Of a stretch of 64,000 bases of DNA, positions 14,061 to 25,600 are shown piece by piece. The translations under genes were made by a program, and so were the position numbers. The DNA is from Neocallimastix lanati (nom. inval.) (lineage: Eukaryota; Neocallimastigomycota; Neocallimastigomycetes; Neocallimastigales; Neocallimastigaceae): assembly GCA_016946835.1 (NCBI GenBank), contig JACVTC010000039.1, positions 453,501 through 517,500 on the forward strand, read 5' to 3'. The notes under the pieces are model-generated. The model searched no databases and had not been told where the DNA came from. It was given only the letters and a program-made list of their open reading frames with translations. Position 1 is the first letter of the stretch. The number at the start of each line of letters is the position of its first letter.

Positions 14061-15084
14061 TTAGTATATTGTTATAATCATGTGTATTTTTGTACAGATA
14101 AATATATGTGATAATTTTTATACCAATAAATATTAAATAATAATATTGAAAAGAATAACAAAATAACACGGATGATTTTTTATATATATATATCTTGATT
14201 AGCTTTTGACATATACCTTTGTCCAACTTCCTGTGATATTTCATTAAATGACATCATTTCAAATTTTTCTTTTCCATATTCTATTTTCAGTTCTTCACGA
14301 ACATCTTGACAAAATTGAACATAAGCAGATAGTGGCTTAACTGGAGCCATAGCATCAGGTTTTGGATGTCTTTTATATTTTCTTTTAGAAGAATTATCCA
14401 TTAAATCAGTAAATATAAATAATGGGTGATGATTAAAAGATCCATTCTGTTGATTATTAGAATTAGTAATAGAAGATGAACTTGATGACGATACGGGTGT
14501 AGGTATGGAATGATGAAGAAAAGATAGTGGGTATTGTATTGAATTTTGATGTTGTAATAAATTTTGGTTTGGTATTTGATTCTGATGAAATAATAATAAA
14601 TTTGCCGATGATGGGTTTTGATTTATATCTACTTGCTTTATTCTTCCTATCTTCTTTCTGGGTGATGTTAGTGATGTATTGATAGAACTAACTGATGATT
14701 GAGCATGAGAATTAGTATTAGATGATGGAGTATTAATATTATTATTGTTACTTGCATTTGAATTTGTAGTAGTTGAATTAATACTTGATGAAGATGTATG
14801 CGAATTGATTTGGCTATGTAGTGGGGGAGGTGTTAATGGTGTATTATTTATTGGTATAGGGTCAAAATATGATAATGCTTTTTGATATGCAATCAGTCTT
14901 TGTAATCGTCGTCTATGACCAAGTTTAACATTTAACTCGGCCAAGTCTGATTCCGTAATATCTAACAACTTATTTTAATTAATATTATAAGAAAAAAATT
15001 GTTAATATTTTTTTCTTTGATTATTAAAATATATATATATATATAAATGTTCATTAAAAAATAATTATATAAAATATATATAAA

Positions 15085-15115
<31 letters not shown>

Positions 15116-15211
15116 TACCGATGTCATGTTATCAAAACCCTCTTCAATAAATCTATCTGCATATATTCCCAAATCATTTTGAGTAAGAAATAATCTTACA
15201 TGATCGGCCAT
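12174..15211 (-). CDS. SAM-domain plus HMG-box DNA-binding protein
   Basis: Probable nuclear DNA-binding protein. Exon 1 (15119-15211) encodes MADHVRLFLTQNDLGIYADR and GFDNMTS. Exon 2 (14217-14968) continues with LLDITESDLAELNVKLGHRR, giving a complete SAM domain (residues about 1-65) with the typical DLxxLxxxLGHRxxL ending. A Ser/Asn/Pro-rich linker follows, then an HMG box starting at APVKPLSAYVQFCQDVREEL. The box continues through SQEVGQRWRKLDPERK and AEQKKKEYDEALKAYE across the intron at 13994-14216. Short exons at about 13882-13993 and 13660-13706 precede the last exon, which has a basic patch (DRKRKR) and an Asn-rich tail with about 30 consecutive Asn. The protein ends NKSNRKRVKR. The C-terminal half is low complexity. 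SAM plus HMG-box proteins are known in early-diverging fungi; targets are unknown. Confidence 0.85.
13726..13795. repeat. (TTTA)n microsatellite in an intron
   Basis: About 17 perfect tetranucleotide units inside an intron of the SAM-HMG gene, seen directly. Confidence 0.9.
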
Positions 15212-16483
15212 TTACTAAATTTAACTTTTTTTTCTGATATTTAATATTTTATAATTTTTTACTATATTAAATTATATATTAAAATGTATTTAATTTTATT
15301 CTTCAGAATTTAAGATTTTATTTTTCATTTAATTGAATTGTATTAGATTTTACTTTTTTTAAATTTTAATTACTAAAATTTTACGGAAAAAGATAAAAAA
15401 TAAGCATTGTTCTTTTTATTTTTTTCTTTTTTTTTTTTTTTTTTTATTTATTATTTATTTATTTAAAATTTATAAAACTTAATGATATCAAAACTATTAA
15501 TAAAAATCATTCTTTTCATATAAAAAAAAAATATATTAAAATATATTCATGTATCTAGAGATAATTTTAATATCAGATATTAAAATATAAAAATTACTGA
15601 ATTAATATTATATATTGTATTATATAATATAAATATATACTAAATATAATAAAATTTATTAATTTAATTAGTTGATAGTTTTTTGCAAAATTGTAATTCT
15701 TATTAACATTAAATTTCAATTCAAATTTCTAGATGAAAAAAATTTTTTTTTTTTTGAATTTAACACTTTTTTAACAATTAAACGAACCATATTAATAAAA
15801 AAATGTTATTTAAAAAATTGAATTTTCCAATTTTTAAAAATAAAATAATAGCAAAGATTTATGTTTTAAAAGAAAAGACTATTTTTGGGAATATATTGAT
15901 TATTGATTATTATATTAGAGAGAGTTAATTTATATAGTCTTCAATGGAAATTGAATAATAATTAATATTATATAAATAAAATATATAAAATCATTTAACA
16001 TTTATGTAATATAAAATATAAAATATACATTAATAAAAAGTTTTTTTTTATTTTTTATTATGATTTTTATTATTTTTTCTAATTAGAAATTTTTAAATTT
16101 CCTAATACTTCTAATTTCACAATAACTGTAAAAATAAAAATTATATAATTGATAAAAAATAAGAAAAAAAAATAAACTTTAATAATAAATAAAAATTATA
16201 TATATATAAATTATTTTAATATTAATAATGAAATAATTACAAAATAACAAATAATTAAATAATTTATTATATACTATTTCCATTATTTCCAATTAATTTC
16301 TAATTTAAACTTACATATTTATATTATAAATTATAGGAGTATATTACATATTGGCCTTTATATTAGATATTTATATAATATATAATAAATATTTAATATA
16401 TATTTTATTATATATTTTATATTTGTTTGAACTACAATATAGTATATTATTAATTTATTGTAATTTATAAATTTTGTTAAATA
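15212..16483. other. Intergenic, upstream of the SAM-HMG gene
   Basis: A/T-rich spacer with T runs near 15427-15445 and 15744-15755. No coding frame above background was seen on either strand. Confidence 0.5.
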
Positions 16484-16600
16484 TTTGAAATGTTATCTTT
16501 AATGAATTCATACTTTTAAAAATTTGAAATGTTATCTTTAATGAATTCATACTTTTAAAAATTTGAAATGTTATCTTTAATGAATTCATACTTTTAAATA
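16484..16600. repeat. Perfect 39 bp tandem repeat, three copies
   Basis: The unit starts TTTGAAATGTTATCTTTAAT and begins at 16484, 16523 and 16562, a period of exactly 39. The copies look identical except at the last few bases of the third. 39 is a multiple of three, but each unit contains an in-frame TAA in the frame checked, so it is not obviously coding. Identity suggests recent expansion. Confidence 0.9.
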
Positions 16601-16879
16601 TGAATTTGAATATTTAAGACATTAAAATTTAAATTGTTTAATGGTATATTAAATAATATTTAAATACTTAAAAAATTTATTTGAAAAATATCTCCATATT
16701 TATATTTCTTATAAGGTTTAGAAAAACTTTTATAAGTTAATAATAAATTTTCAAAAATTTTGTGGATTAAATATTATATCTACTTAATTGGCTTATATAT
16801 TTGAATATATTAAATATATAATATATAAAGATGGAGAAAAAATGATTAAAATTATTATCTAATAATCCTAAATAGTAAA

Positions 16880-17130
<251 letters not shown>

Positions 17131-18084
17131 TTAGCTGATCTGAAGTTGTGTATATAAGAGTTATTGACGTACAAGATATATATATGAATCTAATGTGCTA
17201 CAAAAAAAGAATAGGTAAATACATATAATACTCATTGTAATATTTGCATTTAAAAATAATACTTAATTCCTAAATATTCAAATAATAATAAATTTATTAA
17301 TCATAAATTAAAATGTTTTAACAGATTAAGGGTTAAGACTCTCAACAACTCTAAAACAAAACTCATAAATATACTATAATAAATAATAATGTCAGAATAT
17401 AAAACAGAAACCAGCACGAGGATATATATGTCAAGTATCATTATTCTAAAATTTGTATTTATCAAAATTGAAAATGATAACAATTATGAATTCGACACTA
17501 CTGCTTACTTCAATTATTTTAGAAAAATGTTTTAAGCACTAATACAATTTAAATAAAAGAAAATATATTATAAATTTATATAACATTTTTTATTTATCAT
17601 TATTTTTACATTATTTTTTTTTACATTATTTTACTAATAAATGCATTTTACTAATTTATTATTTCATTATATAAATTTATGAGTTAAATATTACTTAAAA
17701 TAAATATAAAAAAAAAAAAAAAAAAACGAAATATCCTTATTGAAAGAGAGAAAAAATACTCAAAAAGAAAAATATATAATATAAATATACTAAATTTACA
17801 AATAAATAAAATGTAAACATTTGTATTGATTAAATCAATAAGAAGAAAATGAGAGAATGTATTATATAAAATATAGAAATGAATTTTATTTATTTATTTA
17901 CTTATAATTAATATATAATAATAAGAATGAAAAAATATTGTCTATTGAAACCTAATTGACTAAGTAACTAATAAGATGAAAATTAAATGAATAATAAATC
18001 ACCCTTATTAATATACTATTAATAAGAAGAAAAAATTATAAAATATATATTTACCCTTATTAACAAAATGCCAATAAGAAGTGA
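17131..18084. other. Gene-poor DNA with weak coding-like patches
   Basis: Slightly less A/T-rich than most spacers. A plus-strand stretch near 17391-17534 reads as about 48 codons starting MSEYKTETSTR, but nothing supports expression. It probably belongs to the transposon debris that follows. Confidence 0.3.
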
Positions 18085-18430
18085 ATTTAAGTAAATTTTA
18101 CAAACGAATGTAGACATGTCTAAATCTTCACACCTACGAAATCTGATTTTGTGCATGTAATTAACCCCTCCTTTCCATCATATTTAATTTTATAATTTTT
18201 TGTACTATTTATGTATTTCACAACGTTTTTTACTTGTTCTGTTTTAAAATTGTTGATTGTCCACTATTTCTGGAAGGATTATTTAAGTCAAATGAAATTT
18301 CCTGTCTTGTACATTTTGATAAGTAAATCAGAGATCCAATTGTACTTTTGTATACTGTTTCGTCTAAAGAATTTTTTATTTTAAGATATGCCTTTGTCTC
18401 CTCTGCAAGATGTTTTTCCTTTTAGAGTAT
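18085..18430 (-). pseudogene. Ty1/copia RT-RNase H relic
   Basis: On the minus strand one frame reads ETKAYLKIKNSLDETVYKST, then IGSLIYLSKCTRQEISFDLN. The frame then shifts near 18200, and the next frame reads VKNVVKYINSTKNYKIKYDG, KEGLITCTKSDFVG. YxSxIGSLxYLxxxTRPDIxF followed by LKRVLRYLKGT-like and DADWAGD-like blocks is the standard junction of reverse transcriptase and RNase H in copia polyproteins. The frameshift and missing flanks show it is dead. No long terminal repeats could be assigned to it. Confidence 0.85.
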
Positions 18431-18959
18431 TGCTTATGTTGAATTTATTTATCATTTATCTAAAACTTTTCATATAAATTATTTAACAATTATTTTGTTT
18501 ATTAATTTTAATTCCTAAAATATATTTTATTATCCCTTAATTTCATATTTTAAATTTTTTTTAAAATTTTTTTTATTATCTCTTGATATATTTTGAAATA
18601 CCACCAACTTTAACTTTGATAAAAAGTATAAATACTAAAATCAAGAATTGAAGAAAGGAATAAAATAGAGAAGGAATCGACTATCAACATTCCAATAAAA
18701 TAATGATCAAATAATAAAAATAGTATAGTTTATATTTTAATTTATAGTTGATTTAATAATTAAGTTGAATGTAATTTTTATATTTTATATTATTAATAAA
18801 ACATCTTTATAAAACAATTTATTTTATACCGAATTTATTAAATTATTGTGTAATCTATAATATTAATTTATTTTTCCTATGAACGTAAGAGTAAAATTTG
18901 TTGGAAATATTAGTGAATATAGATACTAAATATGTTTAGATCAACAATTATTATTAATT

Positions 18960-19490
18960 TATGATCCATTATTAAAGAAATCTTGAATATAAATTTCCAG
19001 GCTAAATTTATTCCGCGTAGCTAGAAGGCTCTTAACTGCTCTATATTTTATACTGAATATAGTATTGAGGGTAACTTAGTGACATGACGCCAATGAAGAG
19101 GCAAGCTGCAGGTCAGACAGCGTATACCGTCAGATTATCCAAGCTCATTGTTAGATAATAATTAATATATAAATAATAATAAATAATAATAATAATAATT
19201 TAAAAAAGAATTATAATTAATTATTTTATTTTATTATAAATATTTATAATAATCTATCTTGACTTTCTTAGAGGGCAAATTATACTGTTGAGCATAATAC
19301 ATGAGCCTCTGCTATTGCTGATAACTGAAAGAGATAGTCTATTATTTTCTTAACTCTAATTATGTTAGTGAATAAAAATATTTTAGTACTGCTACTTCCT
19401 TGATTTGATTAAACTTGTTTAATCTTAATAATGGACTATAGTTGTTATCGCTCAAAAGTTACAAGGAACTATCACGACATATTAAAACAA
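18960..19490 (+). ncRNA. Possible structured RNA, partly group-I-intron-like
   Basis: A GC-richer island without a long reading frame. It contains GCAAGCTGCAGGTCAGACA near 19102-19120, resembling the Q/R core of group I introns. GAAAGAGATAGTCT near 19327-19340 resembles the S element, and AGAC and GTCT could form P7. GCC-AATGAAGA-GGC could be P6. GCTCAT (19143-19148) can pair with ATGAGC (19301-19306) where P8 would lie, around an AT-rich loop. CTATATT/AATATAG and GATTAAA/TTTAATC are further stems. P3 and P4 were not convincingly found and J8/7 is too long, so this is a hypothesis. Other structured RNAs, or a decayed transposon end, remain possible. Confidence 0.25.
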
Positions 19491-19601
19491 TTTATATATT
19501 TCATGATTTAACAATATATAAATTGGTTTATATTTTAATTATTAATTTATGATAATTTATTGAAAGATTTTTTTTTAAAAAAAAATATATATATGGTTTA
19601 T

Positions 19602-20018
19602 ATGAAAAAAGGGAAGCCTATGCACTTCCATCGAAATAAAATTGCTACTGTCAAGTTTCAGTCAACTGCAAACCAGAACAAATTTAATATGAATTAGATA
19701 TACTCATCAGATGAATAATATATTGAACCAACCTATTTAGAAGATGAAAATTAATTCTTTTTTGATTACTTCAGTGATTCAGAAGAAGAAGAAGAACTTG
19801 TCGATTATCTTTGTGAGGCAATAAAAAGAAAGATGGACAAGGAAAATGTTGACTCTGAACACAATAAAGGAAAGAAAGTTCAAAAAAATCTTAAGAGTAA
19901 TCCTAAACCCATTGTCACACCAGCTTTAAGAAAGTAAAAGGAAAATCAATTAAGAGAAAATCCAAAAAGAAAAACATCTCCAACTCAAATTTATCCTTCT
20001 ATAATAGCAGATTCTTGA
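19602..20018 (+). pseudogene. Broken gag-like frame with four in-frame TAA/TAG
   Basis: From ATG 19602 one frame runs 138 codons to a TGA, interrupted only by TAG/TAA at four places. The translation is protein-like: KKGKPMHFHRNKIATVKFQS early, DSEEEEELVDYLCEAIKRKM in the middle, then lysine-rich VQKNLKSNPKPIVTPALRK. It is acidic then basic, as in retrotransposon Gag or a nucleic-acid-binding linker, but no family is recognised. The stops sit where Gln would fit, so the cause could be CAA to TAA decay, RIP-like mutation, or an origin in an organism reading TAR as Gln. Confidence 0.4.
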
Positions 20019-20353
20019 TTGGGAGGCATAAGTTAGTAATAATCTCAGAAATATCCCTGTTAGTTGCATCATTACATTTGGAACATAAATAAAGAATTCG
20101 TTATTTAAATAACGAATAATTCAATAATATTAGCTTTCAAAAATTCCTTAATAATATATGTTTTATCAGCGTTTGAAATAAAAAACTTCCATTCGTTGAA
20201 GTAGAACTTTTCATTAAGGCATTGATCTATAGCTAAAGTATTTTCTTGAGATATGTCGATTCTTATATACTACTTTTGAATGTTAGGAAAGAATCAAATG
20301 AGACTCTTAATCTGATGTATATTGCTTATTTATTTAATATAATAATATGTTAA
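20012..20353 (+). pseudogene. Second decayed frame overlapping the gag-like relic
   Basis: A frame shifted relative to the previous relic stays protein-like for about 113 codons: RFLIGRHKLVIISEISLLVA, later LPFVEVELFIKALIYS and RYVDSYILLLNVRKESNETL. It has TAA at three places and TGA at one before the final TAA. It may be the continuation of the same element after a frameshift. Product unknown. Confidence 0.3.
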
Positions 20354-20812
20354 GTATTATGGTTAACAAGAAGAGTATAGTTAATGATGTATGATGGATT
20401 GCATCATATATCACGTGAACGCATTTGTTACATATATTCAAGTTACACAAAATATATAACATTAATATAAATCTATTTAATAATTAAATAATTATACATT
20501 TATTTATTATATAATTTATTTAAGTTGTATTATTATTATTATTATTATTTGTAGTAGTAGTTGTAAAAGTAGTAGTTGCTATAGTAGTTGTATTAGTCGT
20601 AGTATTAGTTTAGTACTATATTTTGTTTCTATTGGAATATTAAATAATAAAAATTAGAAATTATATTTTTAAATCAATTATTCACTAATCATATTAAATT
20701 AATCCAATTTTAATATTTTTATAAAAAATGTTTTATTAAAATTTATTAAAATTTATTTTATTTTATTTGATTTTTTACTTTTCATTTTATTTATAAATAT
20801 ATTTTATTTTAT

Positions 20813-20855
<43 letters not shown>

Positions 20856-21126
20856 TTTAATTTAAATTAAAAATCAATGTAATATTGAAATAAAAAATAC
20901 TATTATAATTATTAGTATATATATTTTTTCTTTAATTTAAATATCAATTTCTTTTATTTAAAATATAAAAAAAAGAAAATAAAGATATAATATGTTAAAT
21001 TTATAAAATATATACCTATTAATAAAAATATAGTAATAAAGAATTACCATAAATATATTTAATAAGTGAAACTTAAAATCTATATATAAAAGAAAGAAAA
21101 AATAGAATTATAGAATAAAAAGTATT
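20354..21126. other. Intergenic, upstream of the SET gene
   Basis: A/T-rich spacer with (TAT)n at about 20820-20854. A Thr/Asn-coding patch (minus strand, about 20540-20612) is too short and unsupported to call a gene. Confidence 0.5.
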
Positions 21127-24100
21127 ATGGAAGAAACAGAAAAAATAGAAAAAGAAAGAGATATTGAAGGAACAGAAAGTAATGATGATAAAGATGATAA
21201 AGATGAATCACCACAAAATGTGAGATCTTTAAGAAGTAGAAAAGGTGAAAGAAAGATTTATAACTATAAAAAAGTTCGAAGCTCTTCATTAACTATTACA
21301 GGTAAAAAAAAAAATGAAAATGAAAATGAAAAGAGTAGAAAATTTAGATGGTATAATCAAAATTTTATAATGCATTTAGCATTACGTATTTCAAATAGAC
21401 CATTACCAAGAATGGTATTAATTAAACGTACATTAGAACTTGATGAAATGTGCTCAGAAATTATGAATTTACCTAAATGTTTTCATGGAAAGGTATTAAT
21501 AACAATTAAATTTATAAGGATTGAGTTATTAACTAATTATTTATATAATAACTTTCTATAATTATATAATATAATTAAATAATAAAAGTAATATTTATGT
21601 TATTTTATTTATTAAGATTATTTTTAATCTTAATATTAAAAATATTAACGAATAAATTAATTATTTTAATTATTTTATTATTTTAATTAAAAATAATTTA
21701 TATAAAAAGTATTATTAAATTTTATAATATTAAATTTTTTATTATAATTTTTCTATCATTGATAATGGTTTTTATTAAAAAATTATAAATGTTGAATAAA
21801 TATATTAATTAATTATATATTTACATATAAATATATATTAAAATGTTAAAACATTAATATTAATACATAATAAATAGACACCGGTAAATACAGCAAGTAT
21901 GCTTTTAACTGTAAATCGTGATAAATTATTCATTCCTAAAAAACCTCCAGGTGCACGTTCAACTATTTTTCGACTTTCTTTTGAGCCATGTAACTTAGAA
22001 AAAGCTATAGAGCAATATAACGAATGGAATAAGTTACTAAAAGGTGATTGGTGGTGGACATTTAGTAAAAAACGAAATTACGGATTTAATCCTGAAGAGG
22101 ATATAGATGAAATAGATAATAAAGACATTTCGAAGAAGAAAAATAAAAAAAGAAAAAGAAAAGGGAAAATGAGTCCAAATCATAGAAAAAAAATAAAAAT
22201 TGACGATAATAAGAATAGTATTGATGAAGGTAGTATATCAATAAATGAAAGTAATAGTGTTGATGAATATGGTACAAATAATGAAAGTAATAATGAACAT
22301 AGTACAAATAATGAAAATAATAGCAAATATGATAAAATAAATGAAGATTCATATTCAGGTGAACATGATAATAAAGATAAAGAAAATTTAGACGACGAAT
22401 TTATTCCAAGTTCATTAGATGAAATTGTCGAAGTTAAAAAGTCAACAGTAAATATTAAAATTCAAAAATATATTAAAATTTTAATCTAAACATTAGTCTA
22501 TATAAAATATTATTTATTTATTTGTTCGTTTGTTCATTTATATGTTTATTTATTTTATGATTATATAAATATATAATAAATAAAATAGATAAATAATTCT
22601 GGACGAGGTTTATTTGCGAAAATATTTATTCCTAAATACGCTGTACTTGGATTTTATTTTGGTGTTCCAATGACCGAATGGGAATTTGATTCTTTAAAAG
22701 AAGGAAAGGGATTATCATCTAATTACTCCGTAATAATCATATCTAATTCTAATATTATAAATATATATTTAATAATAATATATTATAATAATTGTTAATA
22801 AATAATATTTGTTCTGTATTTATTTATATTTATATTTATTCTTATATTTATATATTATTTACATATTGAATAATCAATAATAAAAGATTCGTTATCGTAA
22901 AACAGTTCTTGATGCAACTGACGAAAATGGACAACCATATTGGAATAATCCAAAAATATTTTGTCCTTTCCATTTTATGAATGAAAATTTAAATGGAAAA
23001 CCTAATGTTGAATTTAGAGAAGGAAATCAAGTAAATCAAGTACTAATTGTAGCAATATCTAATATTGAACCCGGGGAAGAAATATTTGTTGATTATGGAA
23101 AAGAAGTAGATAGAACAGGATGGGGCTCTGATAAATTTAATAATTATGCAAAAAATTTTTCAAATGGGAATCCAAATGCAATCAAAACTCAGGATAAAAA
23201 TATAGATAATGATTTTAAAACCAATAATAGTAATAATAATAATGAAAACAATGATAACGAAAATAGTAATGATAATGATAATGATAATGATAATGATGAT
23301 AATGAAAATAGTAATAATAAAAATCATGATAGTAAAAGTAATATTAATGATAATTCAATCGAAGTTAATAGTATAACTAATAATGAAGAACATGAAAATG
23401 AAAATAGTTTATTGCAAAAGCTTAAAGAAAATAAAAGTGAAGTAAATAGTAATTCACAAACAAGTAATGAAACTCTCAAAACTGATAATAGTAAATTGCT
23501 ATTGACTTTGTTATTAAAAATAAGTAAAGATAATAGATCTAAATTAAAAGACGATTCAACACCTGTTGATCGATTTGAAGAATTGAAAAAACTTTTGAAA
23601 AAAATAAATTCTAATGAAGCTGTAATAAATAAGGAAAATCAAAATTCAGTTAAACCGAATGAAACTGAAGTCACTAATCTGAATACCAATGTTTTTAATA
23701 AAAATGAAAAAAATGATAAAACTGAAAATAAAACTAATAAAAGAAAGTATTCAAGATCTAAAAGTAAATCAAGAAACGAAAAAGTGGTAAATATTAATAA
23801 TAATGAAGTTAAAAATAATAATTCAATTAATTTAAACATCACATCGGAAAATTCGGAAAATAATAATATTAAAAGAAGAAAACGAGGTAGACCAAGTACT
23901 AAAAAAAATATAAATCATGAAAATAGTATCAATAATAATGATAATAATATACAAAATGTGATAACTCATTCAAAATTTGTAATTGAAGAAAGAAATACAA
24001 ATAATGAAATGTTAATTAATAATCCAAATAAATTGATTAATACAAAAAAAATAACTGAAAATATTAACTCATTAAGCAATATAGTTAATGTATCTGATAA

Positions 24101-25514
24101 TAAAGATAATTATGATAATAATGTTAATAATGAAAGTAATGATAATGGTAATAATATTAATAATGAAAATAGTGATAATAATGATAATGATAATGATATT
24201 GATATTGATAAGAATAAAATAAACAAAAATAAACAAAGCAATAAAAAAAAGCAAAATAATGAAGTTAAAAGTAATGATAATATTGATGTTGTTAATGGAA
24301 ATGAGAATGATTCAATTATTATGTTGGAAAGATATAATATTTACAATAATACTAATAATTATAATGATAAAGAAATTGATAAAGATTCTCCAGAAACTAA
24401 AGTTATGATGAGTAGCAATTTAGAAAATATTGAAATCGATTCAGTAAATGATATCAATATTAATATTATCGAAAAGGAATTTAATAGTATACACAATAAG
24501 AATGTAAATAATAATAATATTAATATTGTTAATAATGAAAATTCAATTGTAATATTAGAAGAAAATAATACAAAAGAAAATAAAAGTGATAGAGTATTAA
24601 GAAGTGCTTCTAAAAATGAAATTTATAAAAATAATATTGATAATATTACAGTTAGTAAAAGAAAACTTAATAATAATGATGATGATAATGGTTTTATTAA
24701 TAATAAAAATTTAAGTATTTCATCTGAAAAAAAGAATATTAGTAAAAATACAAGTGATAGAGTATTAAGAAGTGTATCAACAAATGTAATTAATAAAGAT
24801 AAAAACAATATTATTGAAAATAAAAATAATAATAGTATAACTAAAGAAATAGAGAATTTAAAAATAAAAAGTAAACTTAAAAGAATAAATTATAATAAAG
24901 AAATTGCTGAAAGATCAATAATATCATTAAAAGAAAAAAACGCAAATGAAAATAGTGATAGAGTATTAAGAAGTAGTTCTAATAATAACATCATTTTGAG
25001 TAATATAATTAGTAATAACTCATTTGATGATAATGGTAGTATTGAAAATATAAATAATAGAAAAATAAAAAGAAAATCTAGTAAAATAAGTGATATTACT
25101 AACACTAATGTTGACAATAATAAAAGTTCAAATGTAGCGTTGTTGAGTAATTCGAAGATTATTAAAAATACAAGCGATAGAGTATTAAGAAGTGCCTCAA
25201 GAAATAAAACAAATAATAATATTGAAACTAATAATTATAATATAAAGAATGAAAAAAATGAAGAAATTAATTCTTCTAATAAAAAAGTTAAAAATTCTTC
25301 AAATGATAAAAAGAATTATGGAAAATTGAATACAAAAAATATAATAAACGAAATGAGTAATGATAATAATAATAATAAAGAATATGAAAAAATAATTATT
25401 ATAAATGATGATAAGGATCCCGATATTATATTTGAAGAAAAGAATACTTACGAAAATAAAAGTGATAGAGTATTAAGAAGTGCTTCAAGAAATTTAATTG
25501 AAACTAATAATACA

Positions 25515-25600
<86 letters not shown>

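Noticed and set aside
13861-14244. Frame starting MKYHRKLDKG as a separate protein
   Set aside because: It runs through an intron; only its last part (RWRKLDPERK...) is the second half of the HMG box.
19090-19120. U4 snRNA resemblance (GCCAATGA phrase)
   Set aside because: Only a short match; the rest of the U4 5' domain and Sm site are not present.
20540-20612. Minus-strand Thr/Asn-rich patch
   Set aside because: Only about 24 codons, bounded by stops and microsatellite; no gene context.
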